DNA from: Candidatus Woesearchaeota archaeon | GTDB taxonomy: Archaea; Nanobdellota; Nanobdellia; Woesearchaeales; UBA11576 | Reading direction: 5' to 3' | Length of the DNA stretch: 11,220 bases | Assembly (NCBI GenBank): GCA_019322385.1 | Contig: JAHWIS010000140.1 | Location: forward strand, 1 to 11,220 | Shown here: positions 1 to 5,613 of the stretch, in pieces | How positions within the stretch are numbered: position 1 is the first letter of the stretch | How the letters are laid out: every line of letters starts with the position of its first letter | Position numbers and translations under genes: made by a program | Notes under the pieces: generated by a model | Database searches by the model: none | Told to the model about the DNA's origin: nothing | The model's input: the letters and a program-made list of their open reading frames with translations, nothing else

Positions 1-1054
1 AAGACCCAACCTTTCCATCTTCAAGCTCAGCATCAAGGTCTGCCTTGCCTGACTGCTCTTTGACACTCAAAGTGGTCTTGTTGTCAAAGTCAGGACCAGA
101 GCCATAACGTCCATGGCCTTCATACATCTCAATCTCATGATCCTTTAAAGAAGACACAAGCTCATCTGAACTGGTCCCTTCTGTGAAATCATCTGCAATA
201 TGCGTTGCTTCATGAGGTTCAATGCCAGGAATGAACCATCCTTTTACAGCTGAAACAATACCTGAAATAAAATTCTCCTCTGCAGCCTCTTTCTTTGCTT
301 CAATCTCTTCCTGTTTAGCCTCTACTGCTGCCTGCGCTGCTGCAAGCTGCTGTTCACGTGCTGTTTGAAGCTCCTCAAGCTGATCCTTCTTCTCTGCTTG
401 AGCCTGCTGCAAAAGTGAATATATTGCAGAATACACAGCATCCATCTCTGACTTCGAAAGCTTAGCACTTTCCATATAGTCTCTCTGCTGCTTCTTTTCT
501 TCATTCATGCGATGCATCTCTTCAAGCACTCCTTTCAAAGACTCTTCCTCTGTCTGCCACATCTCAAATATCACAAGCTGCACAAGGGCGTCAAGGTCAG
601 ACACCTGGCCTGTCTCCTGGTCGATAATGATGGCCTGACTAACCTGTCCAAGTGAGTTATACAGAAGGATATGTGTTCTGGAATCACCCATCTCTATTTT
701 GTAGCTGTCATAACCCTTTTCTCCAGTCTCCATAGCCTTCATAGGCTCATACACCTTTTCTTCTACTTCTTTCACAACATAGAACGAGTCCTCTACAAGC
801 GGCTCTTCATACCTTGCCTCACCACCTGTTGTGTCATAGGTTGTATTCAGCCGTTTCGTAGGAGTCACAATGCCATACTCATCACCATAAGGATCATCCT
901 TAGGAGGCTCTGTAACAACAGGCTCTTCAACAATTAAAGGCTCCCTCACAACAACAGGCGTCTTATACACAACAGGAGCCGTCTTATACAGGGCAGCAGA
1001 AGCTAAAGAACAAAGAAGAACAATCAATAACACAAAAACTAGCACTCTTTTCAT
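1..1054 (-). CDS. Secreted coiled-coil protein, C-terminus cut off by the window edge
   Basis: An open frame runs from ATG at 1054 to the window edge (351 codons visible, no stop). Residues 1-20 are a clear signal peptide: basic MKR, a long Leu/Val core, then a SLASA-type cleavage site. Cys15 is preceded by Leu-Leu, so there is no lipobox and it is probably not a lipoprotein. Residues 21-55 are a Pro/Val-rich repetitive linker (VVYKTP, VVVREP, IVEEP). Residues 115-165 look like a small globular segment, about 170-262 a charged Gln/Glu/Lys/Ala-rich coiled coil, and 263-280 a more hydrophobic stretch (WFIPGI). The protein is probably exported and anchored or complexed at the cell surface. I do not recognise a family. 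The start is supported by a TATA box whose spacing places the ATG at the transcription start. The frame is certain; the function is unknown. Confidence 0.85.
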   Translation of the reverse strand, partial: MKRVLVFVLLIVLLCSLASAALYKTAPVVYKTPVVVREPLIVEEPVVTEPPKDDPYGDEYGIVTPTKRLNTTYDTTGGEARYEEPLVEDSFYVVKEVEEKVYEPMKAMETGEKGYDSYKIEMGDSRTHILLYNSLGQVSQAIIIDQETGQVSDLDALVQLVIFEMWQTEEESLKGVLEEMHRMNEEKKQQRDYMESAKLSKSEMDAVYSAIYSLLQQAQAEKKDQLEELQTAREQQLAAAQAAVEAKQEEIEAKKEAAEENFISGIVSAVKGWFIPGIEPHEATHIADDFTEGTSSDELVSSLKDHEIEMYEGHGRYGSGPDFDNKTTLSVKEQSGKADLDAELEDGKVGS

Positions 1055-1076
1055 AACAAAACAGAAACGATAAAGG

Positions 1077-1084
1077 TATTTAAA
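1077..1084 (-). promoter_or_regulatory. TATA box for the secreted protein, leaderless spacing
   Basis: TTTAAATA on the minus strand, centred 26.5 nt before the A of the ATG at 1054. Archaeal transcription starts about 26 nt downstream of the box centre, so the mRNA should begin at the start codon. The box overlaps the stop codon of the upstream toxin gene. Confidence 0.75.
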
Positions 1085-1337
1085 TGTTCTTGTAGATTCT
1101 CCCGCGATGATCTGCAACTGTGATATATATTATCCTATTCTCGACGTCTATTTCAGCAAATGCACGATAAGGACCGATCCTGAGCTTGAAGTCTGTTCGG
1201 CCTTCAAGCCTTTCAAAGAAACGGAAAGGGCTTGGTTTTGTTGATCTTATCTTGTCAAATATCCTTCTACGGATATTTTCCGGTAACTTTTGTATAGATT
1301 TGATTGCTTTAGGCAAGTATCTGACTTCATATCTTAT
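1080..1337 (-). CDS. RelE/ParE-family toxin
   Basis: About 85 residues with the RelE/ParE fold pattern: YEVRYLPKAIKSIQKLP at the N-terminus, helix PENIRRRIFDKI, then RLEGRTDFKLRIGPYRAFAEID and the C-terminal strand IIYITVADHRGRIYKN. RelE-type members cleave mRNA on the ribosome, whereas ParE-type members poison gyrase; the sequence alone does not decide between them. The basic residues and the strand bearing RIGPYRAF fit a ribonuclease of the RelE type. The homologous region begins at an ATA codon (1335-1337) that overlaps the antitoxin TAA stop. No in-frame ATG or GTG lies near it; the only ATG, at 1427, would add 30 residues of antitoxin-antisense-like sequence. Likely starts are therefore ATA, or TTG seven codons further in. 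Co-transcribed with the antitoxin. Family confident, start uncertain. Confidence 0.8.
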   Translation of the reverse strand: MRYEVRYLPKAIKSIQKLPENIRRRIFDKIRSTKPSPFRFFERLEGRTDFKLRIGPYRAFAEIDVENRIIYITVADHRGRIYKNI

Positions 1338-1582
1338 AGTCCCAGGCGTTCTTTCGCCTCTTCCTCTGTCAGATAGATACCTTTCTTGATGTTTTCCCTG
1401 GCTTCCTCTATCTGTTTTATAGCCCATTTGCTCAATTGAGGCTTCTTCTTGATATTTTTCGCCACATAAAGCAATTTGCGTATTACCTCGTCGTAAGACT
1501 CATTCTTGTATTGGCGAAATCTGTCAAGCTCCATTTTCGTCTCAGTATGCAGTTTTATCGTAGTAACATCCAATCTTATCAC
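1334..1582 (-). CDS. RelB/DUF7557-like antitoxin
   Basis: 82 residues with a GTG start. The N-terminus (VTTIKLHTETKMELDRFR, then NESYDEVIRKLL) resembles the archaeal antitoxin-like ribbon-helix-helix proteins of the DUF7557/VapB-like group, which bind DNA as dimers. The C-terminus (EARENIKKGIYLTEEEAKERLGL, residues 60-82) is RelB-like, the part that usually wraps the toxin. The protein should neutralise the downstream RelE-like toxin and repress their shared promoter. The GTG at 1582 is chosen because the TATA box and BRE upstream place transcription start at that base and because GTATAC operator repeats end two bases before it. The toxin frame overlaps the TAA stop. Confidence 0.82.
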   Translation of the reverse strand: MIRLDVTTIKLHTETKMELDRFRQYKNESYDEVIRKLLYVAKNIKKKPQLSKWAIKQIEEARENIKKGIYLTEEEAKERLGL

Positions 1583-1583
1583 C

Positions 1584-1622
1584 GTATACTAAGGTATACC
1601 TCAGTATACTTAAATCTTTCGG
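1584..1622 (-). promoter_or_regulatory. Toxin-antitoxin promoter with three-copy GTATAC operator
   Basis: On the minus strand: BRE CCGAAAG (1616-1622), then a TATA-like TAAGTATA (1605-1612), then the start codon at 1582. Overlaid are three GTATAC palindromes at 1584-1589, 1594-1599 and 1604-1609, exactly 10 bp apart. The whole array is nearly self-complementary; TAAG and CTCA spacers give one mismatch per side. One of the repeats lies inside the TATA box. A dimeric ribbon-helix-helix antitoxin bound on one DNA face would block TBP and RNA polymerase, which fits autoregulation. Confidence 0.75.
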
Positions 1623-1654
1623 TTCTGAACATAAAACATAAGATGTTTTAGAAC
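1622..1654. repeat. Inverted repeat between paralog operon and toxin-antitoxin promoter
   Basis: AAAACAT (1633-1639), spacer AAG, ATGTTTT (1643-1649), flanked by a second matching pair GTTCT (1622-1626) and AGAAC (1650-1654). It lies just upstream of the antitoxin BRE and downstream of the three-paralog operon. It could form a hairpin in read-through transcript or be a second protein-binding site. Confidence 0.5.
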
Positions 1655-1672
1655 TTAATAAATTCTTCCAAG

Positions 1673-1700
1673 AAAAAACCGGAAATCTCGACGACAAAAA
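1673..1700 (-). terminator. Probable poly-T terminator of the three-paralog operon
   Basis: On the minus strand there are T5 (1696-1700) and T6 (1673-1678) tracts 15-40 nt past the TAG stop at 1715. Archaeal termination commonly uses such T-runs. Confidence 0.45.
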
Positions 1701-1714
1701 CAGAAATCTTCCAA

Positions 1715-2668
1715 CTACTGCAACAATTTATCCCTTTCTTCCTCACACTCAGGAGATGATCTCCGAAGAAGCTCCTGCTGCATCTCAAAACTGACGTTTC
1801 CATTCAGGTTCACGCCAACAACATGCCCGCTTGAATCACTGACAGCATAGTCAGGATTATCAAAAGGATATCTCCTCTCATCAACAGGGAAATCCATGAG
1901 CTCGCCATTCTCCTCCATCTCCTTGAGGCTTGCTGTCCGCATCTTTTCAGCCACATGATCGACAAGTGTATTTGCACTAAGCTTGGGATCAGGATGTGAA
2001 ACTAAATAAACCAGAGCATCCTCTTTAGCAGCCATCTTCCTGATGCGCCGCATCGAAAGCCGCCCTGGCTTGTACTTCATCAAGAACTTAGGCTCTGCAA
2101 GTATGTCTTCATTAGGTATAGGGCACAGGTTGGCTTCTGCCCTATAAAGATCAGGAGAATCAATAACATACAAAACAGCACGATCGTCAAGACCTGAAGC
2201 ATCCCCTCCAAGAGGCGAGACCATTGTGAACCTAAGATATTCAACATATGCCTCTTCCTCCTTGTCATTCAGTTCACCCAGATAACAAAGGAAGCCTTGC
2301 ATATCTGCACTGTACTCCTCTATGGCATAATAGACCCTTTCCAGACTGGCAAGTTTGTCTGAAGGAATATTCCCAATGCTTGCATTGTCGACCCATTGGA
2401 AATCACACTCCAATTTCTTGAATTTGAGGTTGTCATTGAAATGAGACACTTCGCGATCATCAGTATAGACATTGACCATCCCAGAAAGACCTGCTTGCTT
2501 TATCAGCCCGTGTACCTTTCCGGCAGCCATTGCAGTATAATCATCCATCTTTTTGCATAGCCTGAGCAGCTGATCATTCAGCTCAGATATGACCATCTCC
2601 TCCAATACCCTCACATCAGTGGCTATCTTCTCTTTCTCGATTTTCGAAAAAACTTTAGGCCCTATCAT
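1715..2668 (-). CDS. Unknown cytosolic protein, paralog 3 of a three-gene family operon
   Basis: 317 residues, no signal peptide or membrane helix, acidic and charged. The family is not recognised. It shares segments with the two genes upstream: N-terminal MIGPK followed by a helix (VLEEM, residues 21-25); VNVYTDDREVSHF (65-77) matching VKICIDEQQFSEF in the neighbour; a helical middle (103-147); DRAVLYVID (162-170) matching DRVILYFFD; and RKMAAKEDALVYLVS (210-224) followed by a helix with H238VAEKM. The tail (from 255) is specific, Pro/Asp-rich, ending in EMQQELLRR and an acidic stretch. Its ATG shares one base with the TGA of the upstream gene (TGATG), and an AGAGGT site precedes it, so translation is coupled and the three proteins are probably made together. 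Function unknown. Confidence 0.8.
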   Translation of the reverse strand: MIGPKVFSKIEKEKIATDVRVLEEMVISELNDQLLRLCKKMDDYTAMAAGKVHGLIKQAGLSGMVNVYTDDREVSHFNDNLKFKKLECDFQWVDNASIGNIPSDKLASLERVYYAIEEYSADMQGFLCYLGELNDKEEEAYVEYLRFTMVSPLGGDASGLDDRAVLYVIDSPDLYRAEANLCPIPNEDILAEPKFLMKYKPGRLSMRRIRKMAAKEDALVYLVSHPDPKLSANTLVDHVAEKMRTASLKEMEENGELMDFPVDERRYPFDNPDYAVSDSSGHVVGVNLNGNVSFEMQQELLRRSSPECEEERDKLLQ

Positions 2669-3651
2669 CAGTTCTCATACCTCTGTTCTATGTCCATCAG
2701 CTTCGTAAGGTCATCAAGCACATCAGATGAAACATCCTGGTCAGGGTGCACCCATCCGAAACCATGGCCGTCTTCCCTGACAAAATACGTGCTATCCCTC
2801 TGTGCATCCTGTTTCTTTGTAGCGGCAATCTCTAGGTTGCGGTTAAGCTCTTTAGCAGCAAGGCGTTTCTCCCTTGCATTGGCGAGCGCAGGATGCAGCT
2901 CATCATACTGTGCCTGCAATTCTTTCTTCACATGCATGAGCATCTCTTCTGCAAGCATATGATTCCAGGCATTGCTTACTAGATAAACATTTGCATCTGA
3001 ATCCCGCGCCTCTTTCTTGAGCTTCCGCACATTCCAGAACCCAGGATGCAGTTTAGCATCAATATCAGATATTTGAAGTTCCTCATATGTCTTTCCTGTC
3101 GATAGATCAATGGCAGCCCTTCGCAATCTCTCAAACGTAGGATCAAAGAAATACAGGATCACCCTGTCCTTCACCGAATCCTGCTTGAACAGTGTCTCGA
3201 CCATTGTCTTCTCAACAATAGAATCATACAGATCTTCCTGCTCAACATACAATTTTCCAAAGCGCTCATTGAAATCTGCCATCTCGATCTGGTATTTGCC
3301 GCCCATCTTCCTTATGTGCTTTATCTGGTCTGACGATAGTATGCTATTGATCTCAAGACCTTTTGATCTCTCTTCATCAGCTGCATCTACACCAAGGAGT
3401 GCTTTGTATCTTACATCTGGAGAAAATTCTGAAAACTGCTGTTCATCAATGCATATCTTGACCTTGTCCCGAGCACCTATGCTGTAAAGATACTCCTCCA
3501 GCTTCATCTCATACTCTTCAGTCCTCTCATCCCTTTCCTCGCACAAAGCCGAAGCCTTATGGACAGTGTCCTCAAGCATCTTCTCAAGTACCGAAGATTC
3601 CATAGCGATCCTGAGCTTCTCTTTATTATCAAATCGTTTAGGTCCTATCAT
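2668..3651 (-). CDS. Unknown cytosolic protein, paralog 2 of a three-gene family operon
   Basis: 327 residues, soluble, highly charged. Starts MIGPKRF like the downstream paralog. Visible parts: N-terminal helices (8-60, VLEKMLEDTV), the shared strand-rich block VKICIDEQQFSEF (64-76), a long helical middle (105-157), a hydrophobic strand DRVILYFFDP (162-171), and ANVYLVSNAWN (220-230) followed by a helix MLMHVKKEL. A coil of about 240-283 precedes a C-terminal module (STYFVREDGHGFGWVHPDQD). That module matches the downstream paralog's AVSDSSGHVVGVNLNG only in general layout. A GAGG site in the TGAGG at the end of the upstream gene sits 7 nt before the ATG. It lies between its two paralogs in one transcript. 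No catalytic signature that I recognise; function unknown. Confidence 0.8.
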   Translation of the reverse strand: MIGPKRFDNKEKLRIAMESSVLEKMLEDTVHKASALCEERDERTEEYEMKLEEYLYSIGARDKVKICIDEQQFSEFSPDVRYKALLGVDAADEERSKGLEINSILSSDQIKHIRKMGGKYQIEMADFNERFGKLYVEQEDLYDSIVEKTMVETLFKQDSVKDRVILYFFDPTFERLRRAAIDLSTGKTYEELQISDIDAKLHPGFWNVRKLKKEARDSDANVYLVSNAWNHMLAEEMLMHVKKELQAQYDELHPALANAREKRLAAKELNRNLEIAATKKQDAQRDSTYFVREDGHGFGWVHPDQDVSSDVLDDLTKLMDIEQRYEN

Positions 3652-3660
3652 GATAAATCC

Positions 3661-4503
3661 TCAGTTGATCTTCTTGTAGCCCATCGCAGCAAGGTCAGTG
3701 CTGATTCCATCACCAAGTGTTGCATGGAATGCATTGTCAAGAAGCTTCTTCACCCTCTCCTTCTTAAGCCTTTTGCCGTCGTTTGCATATCTTGCATGGA
3801 ACCTCTGCATGACATGCTCAGCCATCTCTTCCCATGAAAATCCAACGACATGATGCTGCACTGAATAGACACTCACGTATTCTAATCTCGCGATATCCTC
3901 AAGCTTGTCTGCAAAGTACTGGTTGATAGGCATATTCGTTAAAGGAATATCCTTTCGTTGCCTGGCTGTCATATCCACGAAGTCTGCTTCTACCAGTTCA
4001 ACATCATCATTCTCAGAATACTTGATACAGAGCAGTGCATGAGGATAATCTGGAGTATAGCCAAAAAGCTTCTGCACGATTGTGCGCTCAAGCATATCAA
4101 AATAGATTCTTTGGTTCTCCTCCTTAATAGTATCGATATTCTCCTGAAGAAGCACGAGCCTGTTCACATAATCCTCCTCAAGTCTTCGTATCCTTTCGCG
4201 CTGTTCTTCTGTAAGCCTTGTTTTCTTGTCAGAGTCCAGGCCCATGACTTCGAATGCAAGGCCAGGTATGAAATCAAGCAAATTGTACACGTGCTCGTCC
4301 CCTATAACGTCTTCTATCCCTTGCTTTTTTGTGTATCTCCTGACCCTTCTCTTGAAGTTTTTTGACTCTCTCTTGTAAGCCTCACTGACATCTCTTGCGT
4401 GTTTAGACAAGGTCTTGTGTTGAGCTACCAACTGGAGTACCTCATTCCGTGCATATTTTAGAATAGCATCTGTTATGTTGTCTGGCCCGATAATCTCTAA
4501 CAC
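3661..4503 (-). CDS. Unknown cytosolic protein, paralog 1 (first gene of a three-gene family operon)
   Basis: 280 residues from a GTG at 4503. A TTG at 4509 would add two residues, but the TATA box centre lies 26.5 nt from the GTG, the spacing of other leaderless genes here, so GTG is preferred. The protein begins LEIIGPDN, recalling the MIGPK of its two neighbours. It shares VLQLV near the start, a coiled middle (about 95-145), HALLCIKY (near 155-162), and the block containing VSVYSVQHH followed by EEMAEHVMQRF, equivalent to VYLVS plus helix in the others. It lacks the long C-terminal tail of the other two and ends in a basic helix (KRLKKERVKKLL). It is the most diverged of the three. Soluble, no export signal. 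Function unknown. Confidence 0.78.
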   Translation of the reverse strand: MLEIIGPDNITDAILKYARNEVLQLVAQHKTLSKHARDVSEAYKRESKNFKRRVRRYTKKQGIEDVIGDEHVYNLLDFIPGLAFEVMGLDSDKKTRLTEEQRERIRRLEEDYVNRLVLLQENIDTIKEENQRIYFDMLERTIVQKLFGYTPDYPHALLCIKYSENDDVELVEADFVDMTARQRKDIPLTNMPINQYFADKLEDIARLEYVSVYSVQHHVVGFSWEEMAEHVMQRFHARYANDGKRLKKERVKKLLDNAFHATLGDGISTDLAAMGYKKIN

Positions 4504-4525
4504 CCTCAAAAAAATACCCGTTCAC

Positions 4526-4543
4526 CATTTAAAAAACTTTCGG
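4526..4543 (-). promoter_or_regulatory. Promoter of the three-paralog operon (BRE plus TATA)
   Basis: Minus strand: CCGAAAG (4537-4543), TTT, then TTTAAATG (4526-4533), centred 26.5 nt before the GTG at 4503. The BRE and its spacing to the TATA box are identical to those of the toxin-antitoxin promoter at 1605-1622. Confidence 0.7.
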
Positions 4544-4604
4544 TTTTACTCACCTGAAAGTAGTCAAAATAAGAAATGCCAAATACACCAATACAGCCGC
4601 TCTA

Positions 4605-4802
4605 CTACTCTTCTATAACATTTATGCACTGTACAGGGCATGCTTCTGCTGCCTGTTTGTTGCAGCCCACATCATCCAGCTCTGTCTTCTTTGGCTTTGA
4701 CTTGCCGTCATCTGCCATCTCCCAGTTGTCTGGACAGGTTGCAACGCACGCTCCGCATCCTATGCATGCATCACGGTCCTGCGAAATCTTGACTTTTACC
4801 AT
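4605..4802 (-). CDS. Single [4Fe-4S] ferredoxin
   Basis: 65 residues. Cluster ligands are Cys13, Cys16 and Cys19 (CIGCGAC) and Cys55 (ACPV), the pattern of monocluster ferredoxins such as those of Thermotoga and Pyrococcus. Cys23 and Cys47 occupy the places of the disulfide pair known in those proteins, and Cys59 is an extra cysteine. The second cluster motif of bacterial 2[4Fe-4S] ferredoxins has been lost, as in those relatives. It is a small soluble low-potential electron carrier, probably for pyruvate or other 2-oxoacid oxidoreductases or hydrogenase. It starts 4 nt after the stop of the membrane protein gene, with AGAGGT eight bases ahead of its ATG, so the two are co-transcribed. Confidence 0.93.
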   Translation of the reverse strand: MVKVKISQDRDACIGCGACVATCPDNWEMADDGKSKPKKTELDDVGCNKQAAEACPVQCINVIEE

Positions 4803-4806
4803 ATTC

Positions 4807-5139
4807 TTACCTCTTTTCCCTTATCGTGATCAGCCCGCCTATGATAAAAGCGACTCCTACTGATATCAATACATAGCTGATGAACACATCATTCTGCACA
4901 TTGTTGCATCTTTGTATAATCGCGCTCACTGCTCCTGATCCGCCGCCATCAATAGTCACCATCTGCTCTCCTATGATACCCTCTCCTTCACCAAGGAGCG
5001 AATACAATGGGTCGATTATCTGTTCGCACTTCTTGTACTCAGGATACACATCAGAGACAAATAGATTCACGACAGTCAGTATCACAAGAACAAGACCAAA
5101 ATACGCAAGGTATGTAGCATATCCTCTTTTTTCTGCCAT
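4807..5139 (-). CDS. Small two-helix membrane protein, unknown function
   Basis: 110 residues. Hydrophobic segments at about 10-29 and 86-106 flank a 55-residue loop. The basic ends (EKR at the N-terminus, REKR at the C-terminus) put both termini in the cytoplasm and the loop outside. The loop carries Cys38 and Cys78, which could form a disulfide, and a Gly-rich turn (DGGGSG, 64-69). GAGGTG lies 5 nt before the ATG. The ferredoxin gene follows after 4 nt. No family recognised; the shared transcript does not prove a redox role. Confidence 0.75.
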   Translation of the reverse strand: MAEKRGYATYLAYFGLVLVILTVVNLFVSDVYPEYKKCEQIIDPLYSLLGEGEGIIGEQMVTIDGGGSGAVSAIIQRCNNVQNDVFISYVLISVGVAFIIGGLITIREKR

Positions 5140-5144
5140 GATAG

Positions 5145-5180
5145 CACCTCAGAGAATCCAAATACCTTGTTATTTTTAAA
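5145..5180 (-). promoter_or_regulatory. Promoter and ribosome-binding site of the membrane protein/ferredoxin pair
   Basis: Minus-strand TATA box TTTAAAAA (5173-5180) predicts a start near 5150, leaving an 11-nt leader that is almost entirely the GAGGTG ribosome-binding site (5145-5150). Confidence 0.6.
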
Positions 5181-5218
5181 TCTTCAGTTTAGGAAGAATG
5201 AAAATGAGTCCGAGGGGA

Positions 5219-5248
5219 CTTTCGCGCTGGCGCCTTTGTCACCAACTA
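5219..5248 (-). other. Non-canonical tRNA intron at position 59/60 in the T-loop (30 nt)
   Basis: The exon boundary is TTCGAA^ before and ^T CCCCT after. The junction folds as a full bulge-helix-bulge: outer helix GGGGG/CCCCT, central 4-bp helix TTCG/CGAA, 5' bulge AA^T, 3' bulge AG^T. Inside is a 7-bp stem GTTGGTG/CGCCAGC with loop ACAAAGG. Splicing restores the standard T-loop TTCGAAT. Confidence 0.88.
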
Positions 5249-5270
5249 TTCGAACCCCCGGCCTATCGGT

Positions 5271-5284
5271 CTCTCCAAAAGGAT
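5271..5284 (-). other. Canonical tRNA intron at position 37/38 (14 nt)
   Basis: Located in the anticodon loop after CTCTTA. Central helix CTCT with GGAG (one U-G wobble), 5' bulge TA^A and 3' bulge AG^A, closed by a 7-nt loop. This is the relaxed bulge-helix-loop form, with no inner stem. Removal yields the anticodon loop CTCTTAA. Confidence 0.88.
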
Positions 5285-5348
5285 TAAGAGCCGATTGCTC
5301 TAACCGGGCTGAGCTACGGACCCATGTGAACCAGAAAAAAAATCCCTC

Positions 5349-5356
5349 CTTATAAA
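5349..5356 (-). promoter_or_regulatory. TATA box of the tRNA-Lys gene
   Basis: TTTATAAG on the minus strand; its centre predicts transcription start near 5326, three bases before the mature 5' end. Confidence 0.6.
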
Positions 5357-5381
5357 TGTTTATGCTTTGTATATAAAGAAA

Positions 5382-5600
5382 TCACTCTTCGCTTATCCTG
5401 CCGACCTCATAAAGATGCTTTGTCGGTCCGTATGTGTAGAGTATGCCGTGTTTTATAATGCCATCAACTTCCTGTTCTTCGTCGCCTCTTTTCTTAATTA
5501 TCTTGCCATCCCTGACAAAATACTTCCATTCAGTTCCGCCTCTTGTCGTCTCCCTGACAAACCCATCATTAAGATTATCATCGATTGTTCCATCGATCAT
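5382..5600 (-). CDS. Small unknown protein, last gene of the UbiB-gdhA operon
   Basis: 72 residues, soluble, charged. Predicted mostly strands and turns: EWKYFVRDGKIIKKR (24-38) looks like a hairpin, and ILYTYGPTKHLYEVGRI (53-69) another. It starts 13 nt after the glutamate dehydrogenase stop, with GGGTG ahead of the ATG, so it probably ends the same transcript. I recognise no family. Codon use looks like that of its neighbours and the frame is not a shadow of another gene. Confidence 0.6.
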   Translation of the reverse strand: MIDGTIDDNLNDGFVRETTRGGTEWKYFVRDGKIIKKRGDEEQEVDGIIKHGILYTYGPTKHLYEVGRISEE

Positions 5601-5613
5601 CTCAACACCCGAT

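Larger units (their letters stand above)
5205..5323 (-). tRNA. tRNA-Lys(CUU) with two introns
   Basis: The mature form assembles perfectly once two introns are removed. Acceptor GGGTCCG pairs with CGGACTC (discriminator A). D-arm GCTC/GAGC. Anticodon stem ATCGG/CCGAT with loop CTCTTAA; the anticodon CUU lies at 5286-5288. The variable loop is AGGCC, and the T-stem GGGGG pairs with CCCCT. Mature length is 75 nt plus introns of 14 and 30 nt, giving the 119-nt gene. CCA is not encoded. CUU with Lys identity is supported by the CTCTTAA loop typical of archaeal tRNA-Lys. Without removing the T-loop intron no T-arm forms, because the bases after TTCGAAT do not pair with GGGGG. A TATA box precedes the gene and a short T-run follows the 3' end. 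Confidence 0.93.

Noticed and set aside
1..1054. Lipoprotein substrate for the nearby Lgt
   Set aside because: Cys15 in the signal peptide is preceded by Leu-Leu rather than a small residue, and a better type I cleavage site follows it.
1080..1427. 115-residue toxin starting at ATG 1427
   Set aside because: The extra 30 residues overlap the antitoxin in another frame and do not resemble the RelE family N-terminus.
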